From the NCBI RefSeq assembly GCF_023515955.1, contig NZ_CP097322.1, positions 6,124,501 through 6,188,500 of the forward strand: a DNA stretch of 64,000 bases, given 5' to 3'. Numbering within the stretch: the stretch's first letter is position 1; the number at the start of each line of letters is the position of its first letter. Source of the stretch: Streptomyces sp. RerS4 (GTDB taxonomy: Bacteria; Actinomycetota; Actinomycetes; Streptomycetales; Streptomycetaceae). Position numbers and translations under genes: made by a program. A model generated the notes under the pieces. It was not told where the DNA came from. It saw nothing but the letters and a program-made list of their open reading frames with translations, and did not search any database. Positions 47,109 through 55,228 of the stretch are shown here, piece by piece.

Positions 47109-48170
47109 GTGCAGGCTGCCGTTGCCGTCACCCCCGCCGACATCCCCGAACTCCTCCTCGGCCTCGCCACCGTGCGGCCCGTATTCCTCTGGGGCGCACC
47201 CGGCATCGGCAAGTCCTCGCTCGTCCGGAAGTTCGCCGACTCCCTGGGCCTCGAGTGCGTCAGCCTGCTGGGTACGCAGCTCGCCCCGGAGGACCTGATC
47301 GGCGTCCCACAGATCCGCGACGGCCGGTCCGTCTTCTGCCCGCCCGAGGCCATCGCCCGCGACGAGCCGTACTGCCTCTTCCTCGACGAGCTCAACGCCG
47401 CGACCCCCGACGTCCAGAAGGCGTTCTACTCGCTCATCCTCGACCGCCGGATCGGCAGCTACGAACTTCCCGCCGGCTCCATCGTCATCGGCGCCGGCAA
47501 CCGGGCGACGGACAACGCGCTCGCCCGGCCCATCGCCTCCGCGCTCGTGAACCGGCTGACGCACGTGCACCTCCAGGCCTCGGCCGCCGACTGGCTGGTC
47601 TGGGCGGGGGAGAGCGGCATCCACCCGTGGATCACCGACTACCTCACCGACCGGCCCGACCACCTCTGGTCACCGCCGCCCAAGACCGAGGAGCCGTTCT
47701 CCACCCCGCGCTCCTGGCACATGCTCTCCGACGCGCTGCACTCCTTCGGGACGGGCCTGGACGAACAGACCCTCAAGATCATCGCGCACGGCACCCTCAC
47801 TCCCGCGCACGCCGTCTCCTTCTGCGGCTACGCCAAGATCGTCCGCCACACCTTCGGCATCGAGGCGATCATGAAGGGCGACGCCTCCTGGCCCGCCGCC
47901 CTCGGCGACCGCGACCTGCTCTACTACCTCGCCGAAGCCTTCCGGGGCCGCCTGGTCAAGGAGCTCCCGGCGCGGAAGGAGCACGTCTCGCCCGCCCTGC
48001 GGCAGTCCGCGTACCGCTTCAAGTCGCTGCTCGTGCAGCTCGCCGAGATCTCCGTCGAGGTGGCCCAGACGGTCGTCGCCGACGACGCCGACGGCCTGCC
48101 CGTCCTGCCCGGCTGGTTCCTGATCGAGGCGGCCCGCGACATGCCCAGGCTGGTCGAGGCCCGCCGGTGA
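47109..48170 (+). CDS. MoxR-type AAA+ ATPase
   Basis: A 353-residue AAA+ chaperone-like ATPase. Walker A is G29-APGIGKS36, Walker B is CLFLDE (D93, E94), sensor 1 asparagine is in GAGNR, and an arginine finger candidate in ALVNRL. MoxR proteins remodel partners carrying VWA domains; here the partner is encoded immediately downstream with a 4-base GTGA overlap. GTG start with GAGGAA upstream. The gene pair lies immediately before hrdB in convergent orientation. Confidence 0.88.
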   Translation: MQAAVAVTPADIPELLLGLATVRPVFLWGAPGIGKSSLVRKFADSLGLECVSLLGTQLAPEDLIGVPQIRDGRSVFCPPEAIARDEPYCLFLDELNAATPDVQKAFYSLILDRRIGSYELPAGSIVIGAGNRATDNALARPIASALVNRLTHVHLQASAADWLVWAGESGIHPWITDYLTDRPDHLWSPPPKTEEPFSTPRSWHMLSDALHSFGTGLDEQTLKIIAHGTLTPAHAVSFCGYAKIVRHTFGIEAIMKGDASWPAALGDRDLLYYLAEAFRGRLVKELPARKEHVSPALRQSAYRFKSLLVQLAEISVEVAQTVVADDADGLPVLPGWFLIEAARDMPRLVEARR

Positions 48171-50026
48171 GCGCAGGCCCCGCGTCCAAGGCCAAGACCA
48201 AGGCCACAGGCAAGGCCAAGGGCAACGGCAAGGCAAAGGGCGGCAAGCCCGATCCGGCCGCCCGGGCCTTCGCCGAGGGCCTCGCCCTGGTCAAGCGGAA
48301 CCCGGCCCTCGGCGCCCTCGACGGCAGCGTCTGCCGCGAGGCCGACTGTCCGGTGGCCCCCGTCGGGGGACTGGTCGCCGTCACATCCAACGGCACCCTC
48401 CACGTCCACCCCACCCGGCTCGCCGACCCGGCGGAATGGGCCTGGGCGATCGCCCACGCCCTGCTCCACCTCGGCTTCGGGCACGTCCCCGCCTCCAAGG
48501 ACGAGGACCGCACCCAGCCCGACCGCTTCGACCTCGCCGCCCGCTGCACGGTCGTCAACCGCTTCCTGCTGACCTTCCCCGTCGGCCGCGCCCCCGACGA
48601 CCTGCCCGCCACCTACCCCGGCGGCGACGAGGAACAGCTCGCCGACCGCTGGCGCCGCGAGGGCATCCCGGCCCCCTACGAGCACTGCGGCACGGCCGGG
48701 CACGACCCCGATCAGGTCCTCGTCACCTGGAACACGTGGCAGCACACCCGCGTCCCCGACTGGCAGGCCGGCTTCGCCGCCGCCCTCACCCGCAGCATCA
48801 CCGCCGCCATGGAGGTGGCCGGCGGCCGCCGCGACCGGACCACCGGCGTTCTCGTGCGACAGCGCCCCTGGGACCGGGCGCTCAACTGGTTCGTCTCCTC
48901 CTACCCGCTGCTCGGCGGGCTGGCCGCCGGCCTGACCGTCGTCGCCGACGCCGAACTCGCCCGCGCCGAGGGCATCTCGATCGCCGCCGTCAGCGCCGCC
49001 GCCGGGGAGATCTACATCAACCCGCTGCGCGCCTTCGAGGACGAGGAGTGGCGGTTCATCCTGGCCCACGAGATGCTGCACGCCGCCCTGCGCCACGGGG
49101 AGCGCCGCGGTGCCCGCGACCCCTTCCTGCACAACGTCGCCGCGGATTACGTGGTCAACGGCTGGCTGGTGGAGATGGGCGTCGGCGCCATGCCCGAGGG
49201 GCTGCTCCACGATCCGGAGTTCACGGGGCTCTCGGTGGAGGAGGTCTACGACCGGATCGCCACCGACCTGCGCCGCATGCGCCGCCTCGCCACCTTGCGC
49301 GGCAAGGGCGCCGGGGACATCCTGGGCGAGCCGCTCGCCCACGGCGCGGGGCAGCCGTACCCGGACCTGGACGAGCTCTACCGGCGCGGCCTGGCACGGG
49401 GCTTGGACCTGCACGTGTACGGGGAGCGCGGCCTGCTCCCCGCCGGACTGATCCAGGAGATCCGGGCGCTGGCCCACCCGCCGGTGCCCTGGGACGCCCG
49501 GCTCGCCCGCTGGTTCGACGAGTACGTGCCCCGCCCGCAGCCCGTACGGTCCTACGCGCGCCCCTCCCGCCGCCAGGCCGCCGCCCCGGACATCCCCCGT
49601 GCCGGGCGCTCCTTCCCGCCCGAGGAGACGGCCCGCTGCACCTTCGGGGTCGTGCTGGACACCTCGGGCTCGATGAACGCCGCCCTGCTGGGCAAGGCGC
49701 TCGGCGCCATCGCCTCGTACGCGGAAGCCCGCGACGTACCGGCAGCCCGCGTCGTGTTCTGCGACGCGGCGCCGTACGACGCGGGCTATCTGCCGCCGAA
49801 CGAGATCGCGGGCCGGGTGAGGGTCCGGGGCCGTGGCGGCACCGTCCTGCAACCGGGCATCGACCTGCTGCAACGGGCGGAGGACTTCCCTCCCGGGGCC
49901 CCGGTCCTCGTGATCACGGACGGCTGGTGCGACACCCTGCGGATCCGGCGCGAGCACGCCTTCCTGATCCCGCAGGGTGCCTCCCTGCCGTTCACGCCAC
50001 GAGGGCCGGTCTTCCGACTGACCTGA
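48167..50026 (+). CDS. VWA-like metallopeptidase partner of the MoxR-type ATPase (DUF2201-like)
   Basis: A 619-residue protein in the DUF2201 'metallopeptidase plus VWA-like' arrangement. The first ~30 residues are a Lys/Ala/Gly tail. A first His-rich helix (H97-ALL-H101) looks like a degenerate zinc motif. The true gluzincin-type motif is H301-E302-ML-H305 (AHEMLHAALRHG), with NVAADYVVN after it. The C-terminal VWA-like domain has an intact MIDAS DTSGSM at 498-503. The MoxR ATPase likely uses the MIDAS to gate the peptidase. The target is unknown. Its stop lies 4 bases from the hrdB stop on the other strand. Confidence 0.85.
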   Translation: MSAGPASKAKTKATGKAKGNGKAKGGKPDPAARAFAEGLALVKRNPALGALDGSVCREADCPVAPVGGLVAVTSNGTLHVHPTRLADPAEWAWAIAHALLHLGFGHVPASKDEDRTQPDRFDLAARCTVVNRFLLTFPVGRAPDDLPATYPGGDEEQLADRWRREGIPAPYEHCGTAGHDPDQVLVTWNTWQHTRVPDWQAGFAAALTRSITAAMEVAGGRRDRTTGVLVRQRPWDRALNWFVSSYPLLGGLAAGLTVVADAELARAEGISIAAVSAAAGEIYINPLRAFEDEEWRFILAHEMLHAALRHGERRGARDPFLHNVAADYVVNGWLVEMGVGAMPEGLLHDPEFTGLSVEEVYDRIATDLRRMRRLATLRGKGAGDILGEPLAHGAGQPYPDLDELYRRGLARGLDLHVYGERGLLPAGLIQEIRALAHPPVPWDARLARWFDEYVPRPQPVRSYARPSRRQAAAPDIPRAGRSFPPEETARCTFGVVLDTSGSMNAALLGKALGAIASYAEARDVPAARVVFCDAAPYDAGYLPPNEIAGRVRVRGRGGTVLQPGIDLLQRAEDFPPGAPVLVITDGWCDTLRIRREHAFLIPQGASLPFTPRGPVFRLT

Positions 50027-50030
50027 CGGT

Positions 50031-51617
50031 TTAGTCGAGGTAGTCGCGCAGCACCTGCGAACGCGACGGGTGGCGCAGCTTCGACATGGTCTTGGACTCG
50101 ATCTGGCGGATGCGCTCGCGGGTGACCCCGTAGACGCGGCCGATCTCGTCCAGCGTCTTCGGCTGGCCGTCGTTGAGGCCGTAGCGCATGGAGACCACGC
50201 CCGCCTCGCGCTCCGAGAGGGTGCCCAGGATGGACTGGAGCTGCTCCTGGAGGAAGGTGAAGGAGACCGCGTCGGCCGGGACGACCGCCTCGGAGTCCTC
50301 GATGAGGTCACCGAACTCGCTGTCGCCCTCCTCACCCAGCGGGGTGTGCAGGGAGATCGGCTCGCGGCCGTACTTCTGGACCTCGATGACCTTCTCCGGG
50401 GTCATGTCGAGCTCCTTGCCCAGCTCCTCCGGAGTGGGCTCCCGGCCGAGGTCCTGGAGCATCTGGCGCTGCACACGGGCGAGCTTGTTGATGATCTCGA
50501 CCATGTGGACGGGGATGCGGATCGTGCGGGACTGGTCGGCCATGGCACGGGTGATCGCCTGGCGGATCCACCACGTCGCGTACGTGGAGAACTTGAAGCC
50601 CTTGGTGTAGTCGAACTTCTCCACGGCACGGATCAGACCGACGTTGCCCTCCTGGATCAGGTCCAGGAAGAGCATGCCGCGGCCCGTGTAGCGCTTGGCC
50701 AGCGAGACCACGAGGCGGAGGTTGGCCTCCAGCAGGTGGTTCTTGGCGCGGCGACCGTCCTCGACGAGGATCTCCAGCTCGCGCTTGAACGCGGGCTTGT
50801 GGTCCTCCTCCTCTTCGAGCTTGTACTCGGAGAACAGACCCGCCTCGATGCGCTTGGCGAGCTCGACCTCCTGCTCGGCGTTGAGGAGCGGCACCTTGCC
50901 GATCAGCTTCAGGTAGTCCTTGACGGGGTCGGCGGTGGCGCCGGCGACCATGACCGTCTGCGCCGGGGCGTCGTCCTCGTCGTCGTCGGACAGCACGAAG
51001 CCCTGGGTGCCCGCCTTGGGCGTCTCCTCCTCGGCCTCGTCGGCGAGGTCCTCGACGGCCCAGTCCTCGCCCTCGACGGCCGGGGTCTCGGCGTCGTCGG
51101 CGTCCTTGGCGCCGGCCTTCTTCGGGGCGGCGGTCTTCTTGGTGGCCGTGGCCTTCTTGGCCGCGGTCTTCTTGACCACGCGCTTCTTGGGCTCGGCGGC
51201 GGCCTCGACCGTCGTCTCGTCCCCGGCGGTGGTCGACGTGGCGGATATCGCCGCGGCGGCGGCCGGAGCCGCGCTCGCGGCCGAGGCCTTGCGCGCGCCG
51301 ATCGGGCGCGGCGCGGCGACGGCCTTCTTGGCCACGGTGCGGGCGGGGGCGGCGGCTGCCTTGCGGGGCTTCTTGGCAGGAGCCTTCGTGGCGGGAGCGG
51401 CGCTGACGTGGAGGGCGACACCCTCCTCGTCCAGGACCTGGTTCAGGCTGCGCAGGACCCGCTTCCACTGGTCCACCGGGATGCGGCCGGCCTCGAAGGC
51501 CTGGCGCACATCGTCACCGTTGATGTGACCCTGCTCGCGGCCACGCTCGACGAGCGCGACGAGGGCCTCCGATTCGGCGATCTCCGGAGGGAACGTACGG
51601 GACGGGCTGAGCGACAC
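50031..51617 (-). CDS. hrdB: Principal RNA polymerase sigma factor HrdB
   Basis: A 528-residue group 1 sigma-70 factor. The long N-terminal half is Ala/Lys-rich then acidic, as in Streptomyces HrdB. Conserved core follows: region 1.2 DPVKDYLKLIGKVPLLNAEQEVELA, region 2 AKNHLLEANLRLVVSLAKRY, DLIQEGNVGLIRAVEKFDYTKGFKFSTYATWWIRQAI, and region 4.2 LDEIGRVYGVTRERIRQIESKTMSKLRHPSRS. It directs transcription of most housekeeping genes. GTG start at 51617, AGAGG 6 bases upstream. The stop is only 4 bases from the opposing VWA gene's stop, so its terminator must lie inside that gene. Confidence 0.98.
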   Translation of the reverse strand: MSLSPSRTFPPEIAESEALVALVERGREQGHINGDDVRQAFEAGRIPVDQWKRVLRSLNQVLDEEGVALHVSAAPATKAPAKKPRKAAAAPARTVAKKAVAAPRPIGARKASAASAAPAAAAAISATSTTAGDETTVEAAAEPKKRVVKKTAAKKATATKKTAAPKKAGAKDADDAETPAVEGEDWAVEDLADEAEEETPKAGTQGFVLSDDDEDDAPAQTVMVAGATADPVKDYLKLIGKVPLLNAEQEVELAKRIEAGLFSEYKLEEEEDHKPAFKRELEILVEDGRRAKNHLLEANLRLVVSLAKRYTGRGMLFLDLIQEGNVGLIRAVEKFDYTKGFKFSTYATWWIRQAITRAMADQSRTIRIPVHMVEIINKLARVQRQMLQDLGREPTPEELGKELDMTPEKVIEVQKYGREPISLHTPLGEEGDSEFGDLIEDSEAVVPADAVSFTFLQEQLQSILGTLSEREAGVVSMRYGLNDGQPKTLDEIGRVYGVTRERIRQIESKTMSKLRHPSRSQVLRDYLD

Positions 51618-51679
51618 AAGGAGCCTCTCGTTGCGAACAGATTAAGGAGTGGGCGGGACATCATCGCGCGAACTCGGGA

Positions 51680-51706
51680 AACAGACACGAGGGGGGTCTG
51701 TATTCC
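51680..51706 (-). promoter_or_regulatory. hrdB: SigR-type promoter of hrdB
   Basis: On the minus strand GGAAT (51706-51702), a 19-base spacer and GTT (51682-51680) match the SigR consensus GGAAT-N18/19-GTT, about 55-60 bases before the hrdB start. A SigR-dependent second hrdB promoter is known in S. coelicolor. The spacer also contains the inverted repeat ACAGAC/GTCTGT. Confidence 0.55.
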
Positions 51707-51856
51707 GGGCCGCGCGAGGACACCTGTCGGTTCATCGCACGCCCGAGTCGATTCGTTACGCGCTGAATTGAGTGACCTGCGCCACGCTGTGGCCGCGCAA
51801 CCGGATCCGGTGTGGATCCGTCGGCTCCGGAGCCGCACATTCCGCCGGTCGGTCCG

Positions 51857-52618
51857 TCAACCGGCCTTGCGGGCCTCGATCAGGAACCGGGCGGTGTGCG
51901 CGACGAACGGGCCTTCGCGCTCGATCCGTTCGTGGAGTTCGCGCAGCCGGTCCCGGTACTGCCCGACCGTGAAGCCGGGCACCATCCAGATCACCTTCCG
52001 CAGAAAGTAGATCACGGCTCCGATGTCGTGGAACTCCGTCCGCAGCCGCTCGGAGCGCAACGCGACCACCTCCAGCCCCGCCTTCGTGGCATCGGCGACG
52101 GCGTCGTCGGGATGCCGGGCGCGCCGAACCTCCTCGGGCTGCGGTCCGAGGAAGTACTCGACCAGCTCGAACACGCTCGCCGGGCCGACCTGCTGCGAGA
52201 GGTAGGTGCCGCCGGGAGTCAGCACCCGGGCGATCTCGTCCCACCAGATGGTCACCGGGTGCCGACTGGCGACCAGCTCGAAGGCCTCGTCGCCGAAGGG
52301 CAGCGGCGGCTCGTCGGTGTCCGCGACCACGACCGCGCCCAGCGGGTGCAACAGTCGAGTCGCCCTGGCGATGTTCGGCGGCCAGGACTCGGTGGCCGCC
52401 ATCAGCGGCGGCAGGGGACCCGCGCCCGCGAGCACCTCGCCCCCGCCGGTCTGGATGTCCAGGGCCGACCGGACCCGGGCCAGGCGCTCGCGCAGCAGCC
52501 GCTGGTAGCCCCAGGAGGGACGCTGCTCGGTGGCCCGACCGTCGAGCCAGGAGAAGTCCCAGCCCTCGACGGAGACGGACTCGGCCTCGGCGACGAGGTG
52601 ATCGAAAGTACGCGTCAT
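51857..52618 (-). CDS. Methyltransferase-like protein
   Basis: A 253-residue protein of the class I SAM-methyltransferase fold. The SAM site is atypical: SALDIQTGGGEVLAG replaces the usual DxGxGxG, followed by VVVADTDEPPLPFGDEAFELVASRHPVTIWWDEIARVLTPGGTYLSQQVG, as in Streptomyces methyltransferase paralogues. Substrate unknown. ATG at 52618; longer frames run into the riboswitch on the opposite side. It is divergent from the riboswitch-folD unit and its downstream end faces the hrdB promoter. Confidence 0.82.
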   Translation of the reverse strand: MTRTFDHLVAEAESVSVEGWDFSWLDGRATEQRPSWGYQRLLRERLARVRSALDIQTGGGEVLAGAGPLPPLMAATESWPPNIARATRLLHPLGAVVVADTDEPPLPFGDEAFELVASRHPVTIWWDEIARVLTPGGTYLSQQVGPASVFELVEYFLGPQPEEVRRARHPDDAVADATKAGLEVVALRSERLRTEFHDIGAVIYFLRKVIWMVPGFTVGQYRDRLRELHERIEREGPFVAHTARFLIEARKAG

Positions 52619-52675
52619 GGGATTGATCGTCCCAGGTCGGGCGCCGGTCATCCACCGCATATGTCGACTACAGTG

Positions 52676-52768
52676 GGCGGCGGGCCGTGACTGGCGTTCG
52701 GGTGGATCACCACCGGGGAGCGGCCCGGCGTGCCTGACGTACGCCGACTGCCGCGCGCCTGGGCGAAC
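52676..52768 (+). promoter_or_regulatory. ZTP (pfl) riboswitch
   Basis: The conserved pfl blocks occur in order: GTGACTGGCG, GGTGGATCACCACC, GGGGAGCG, then after a variable stem CGCCTGGGCG. This riboswitch senses ZTP/ZMP, which build up when 10-formyl-tetrahydrofolate runs low, and turns on folate one-carbon genes. It sits between a -10-like TACAGT (52669-52674) and folD, whose AGGAG site is at 52796-52800. Confidence 0.88.
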
Positions 52769-52805
52769 CGCGAACCGCGATCCGCAGCGACGTTCAGGAG
52801 ACCCC

Positions 52806-53717
52806 GTGACGACCGCCCAGACTGCCCAGCCCGCCTCCGCGCCCGCCGCCCCCACCTCCGGCGCCCGGCTCATGGACGGCACCGCCCTCGCCCGCCGCAT
52901 CTCGGAGCGGACCGCCGGCCACGCGGCGAAGATCACCGAGCGCACCGGCACCGCGCCCTGCCTCGCCACCGTCCTGGTCGGCGAGGACCCGGCCTCCGTG
53001 ACCTACGTCCGCATGAAGCAGAACCGCTGCGCCAAGGCCGGGATCACCTCCCGCCACGTGGAGCTGCCCGCGTCGACCACCACCGAGGAACTCGTCGCCA
53101 CGATCACCGCCCTCTCCGAGGACCCGGAGATCAGCGGCATCCTGCTCCAGCACCCCGTCCCGCACCACATCGACGAGCGCGCCGCCTTCGAGGCCATCGC
53201 CCCCGGCAAGGACGTCGACGGTGTGACCATGCACTCCTTCGCCGCCATGGGCTTCGGGCTGCCCGGCTTCGTCTCCTGCACCCCCGGCGGCATCATGCGC
53301 CTGCTGGAGGAGTACGACGTGGACCTCACCGGCAAGCACGCCGTCGTCGTCGGCCGCAGCGCCATCCTCGGCAAGCCCGCCGGGATGCTGCTCCTGGAGC
53401 GCAACGCCACCGTCACGTACTGTCACTCCCGCACCGAGGATCTGCCGTCGATCGTGCGCCAGGCCGACGTGCTGGTCGCCGCCGTCGGCAAGGCCGAGTT
53501 CATCCGGGGCGAGGACATCAAGCCCGGCGCCGTCGTGCTGGACGCGGGCTACAACGAGGGCAACGTCGGCGACGTGCACTTCGAGTCCGCCGCCGCCCGC
53601 GCCTCGCTGATCACCCCGGTGCCCGGCGGCGTCGGCCCGATGACCATCGCGGTCCTGCTGGAGCAGACCGTCCGCGCCGCCGCCGAGCAGGCCGGTCTGT
53701 CCCTCGGGGAGCTCTGA
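52806..53717 (+). CDS. folD: FolD, methylene-tetrahydrofolate dehydrogenase/cyclohydrolase
   Basis: A 303-residue bifunctional enzyme producing 10-formyl-tetrahydrofolate from 5,10-methylene-THF with NADP. The catalytic Y67-x3-K71 motif is in TYVRMKQNRC; the cyclohydrolase loop is ISGILLQHPVPHH; the cofactor site is VVVGRSAILGKPAGMLL and the signature end is TPVPGGVGPMT. The N-terminus has a 20-residue Ala/Pro/Thr extension ahead of the family start ARLMDGTALA. GTG start with AGGAG 5 bases upstream, under control of the ZTP riboswitch. Confidence 0.95.
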   Translation: MTTAQTAQPASAPAAPTSGARLMDGTALARRISERTAGHAAKITERTGTAPCLATVLVGEDPASVTYVRMKQNRCAKAGITSRHVELPASTTTEELVATITALSEDPEISGILLQHPVPHHIDERAAFEAIAPGKDVDGVTMHSFAAMGFGLPGFVSCTPGGIMRLLEEYDVDLTGKHAVVVGRSAILGKPAGMLLLERNATVTYCHSRTEDLPSIVRQADVLVAAVGKAEFIRGEDIKPGAVVLDAGYNEGNVGDVHFESAAARASLITPVPGGVGPMTIAVLLEQTVRAAAEQAGLSLGEL

Positions 53718-53737
53718 CCTCCGCCTTTCACCCCGTA

Positions 53738-53777
53738 CGACGAACGCCCCGGGCCCTTCGGTCCGGGGCGTCGTGTT
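53738..53777 (+). terminator. folD: Terminator of folD
   Basis: Stem ACGCCCCGG/CCGGGGCGT capped by a GGCCCTTCGGT loop region and followed by CGTGTTT, 20 bases after the folD stop. Confidence 0.75.
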
Positions 53778-53900
53778 TGACGTCGAAAGCACCCCCGCCG
53801 GAAGGTTCCGCAGATGCCTGACGGACCGTCGCGCATGGCGGGTATCTTGTGCCCCGGGTCGCCGCACGGCCCAAGCAGCACGCTTTTGGGGGGATTTGCG

Positions 53901-55154
53901 ATGGACCTGTTCGCGCCACTCGACCTACCCGGTGGCACCACCCTCCCCAACCGCCTCGCCAAGGCGGCCATGGAGGAAAGCCTCGCCGCCCAGCCCGGCC
54001 AGCTGCCCGACGAGCGCGTCGAGCGTCTCTACGCACGCTGGGCGCGCGGCGGCGCCGGACTCATCGTCACCGGGAACGTGATGGTCGACCGGCGGGCCCT
54101 CACCGCACCGGGCACCATCGTCCTGGACGCCGACTCCCCGCTGGAGCCCTTCCGCCGCTGGGCGCGGGCGGCGGCGGCCGGCGGCGGCCAGGTCTGGATG
54201 CAGATCAACCACCCGGGCCGCCAGGTCGGCTCCGACATGCCCGGCACCGCATGGGCCCCCTCCGACGTCGCCATCAGCCTCGGCCGCCACACCAAGCGCT
54301 TCGCCCGCCCCACCGCCATGACCGAGGCCGACATAGGGGAGACCGTCGCCCGCTTCGGCGTCACCGCCCGCCGCGCCGAGGAGGCCGGATTCCACGGAGT
54401 ACAGATCCACGCCGCGCACGGCTACCTCCTGAGCCAGTTCCTCTCCCCGCTCGTCAACCGGCGCACCGACCGCTGGGGCGGCAGCCTGGAGAACCGCGTC
54501 CGACTCCTCACCGAGGTCGTCGCGGCCGTCCGCGCCGCGGTCTCGCCCGGCTTCGCGATCGGCATCAAGCTGAACGCCGCCGACTTCCAGCGCGGCGGCT
54601 TCGACACAGAGGAGGCCGGCCAGGTCCTCGCGGTCCTCGGCGGCCTCGGCGTGGACCTCGTGGAACTCTCCGGCGGCAACGTCGAGAGCCCCGCCACCCT
54701 CGGCCGCACCGCCGACCGGCGGACCCTGGAACGGGAGGCGTACTTCCTCTCCCTGGCCGAGAACCTGCTGGAATCCGCCACCGTCCCGCTCATGCTGACC
54801 GGCGGCATAGCCCGCCGGGCCACCGCCGAACGGGTCCTCGACCGCGGCGTCGCCGTCGTCGGCATGGCCTCCGCCCTGGCCCTGCACCCCGACCTGCCCG
54901 CGCGCTGGCGGGCGGGCGAGGACGTGGGGGTCACCGTGCCCCGGCTGGCGTGGAAGGACCGGGACCTGGCCGGCGCCGGCGTACTGGCCCTGATGCGCTT
55001 CCAGCTGGCCCGCCTGTCCCAAGGCCGCGAACCCCGCCCCCGGGCCTCCCCCCGCTGGGTCCTCACCACCGACAACCTCCGCCACCGCCGCAGACTCCGT
55101 GCCTACGGCGCCTGGCTCGCCCGCGAACCGGCCCCCCACCCGGCCACCCGCTGA
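53901..55154 (+). CDS. NADH:flavin oxidoreductase (old yellow enzyme family)
   Basis: A 417-residue FMN TIM-barrel reductase. Typical blocks are FAPLDLPGGTTLPNRLAKAAMEE, the substrate histidine region MQINHPGRQ, IHAAHGYLLSQFLSP and NRRTDRWGGSLENR, and the phosphate-binding LTGGIARRATAE/VVGMASALA. Such enzymes reduce activated C=C bonds of enones; lacking an iron-sulfur/CoA-binding tail, it is the short OYE type with an extra ~60-residue C-terminus. ATG at 53901 is backed by GGGGGG 7 bases upstream. It converges with the membrane-protein gene across a palindromic element. Confidence 0.88.
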   Translation: MDLFAPLDLPGGTTLPNRLAKAAMEESLAAQPGQLPDERVERLYARWARGGAGLIVTGNVMVDRRALTAPGTIVLDADSPLEPFRRWARAAAAGGGQVWMQINHPGRQVGSDMPGTAWAPSDVAISLGRHTKRFARPTAMTEADIGETVARFGVTARRAEEAGFHGVQIHAAHGYLLSQFLSPLVNRRTDRWGGSLENRVRLLTEVVAAVRAAVSPGFAIGIKLNAADFQRGGFDTEEAGQVLAVLGGLGVDLVELSGGNVESPATLGRTADRRTLEREAYFLSLAENLLESATVPLMLTGGIARRATAERVLDRGVAVVGMASALALHPDLPARWRAGEDVGVTVPRLAWKDRDLAGAGVLALMRFQLARLSQGREPRPRASPRWVLTTDNLRHRRRLRAYGAWLAREPAPHPATR

Positions 55155-55160
55155 CCACCC

Positions 55161-55228
55161 AGGGGGTGTCGTCAAAGTTTCGTCTGAGCGCCCTCCGGGC
55201 GGCCGACGCTACTTTGACCACGCCCCCT
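55161..55228. repeat. 68-bp palindromic element related to insertion-sequence ends
   Basis: Imperfect arms AGGGGGTGTCGTCAAAGT and, inverted, AGGGGGCGTGGTCAAAGTAGCGTC flank GCGCCCTCCGGGCGG. It starts with AGGGGGTGTC like the elements at 29.6 and 41.2 kb but then diverges, so it is another family. It separates two convergent genes and overlaps the last bases of the one on the minus strand. Confidence 0.55.

Noticed and set aside
46037..48166. An open frame continuing upstream of the VWA-peptidase gene for over 700 codons.
   Set aside because: The upstream part is an Arg/Pro-rich shadow of the permease and MoxR genes; the true start is the GTG at 48167 overlapping the MoxR stop.
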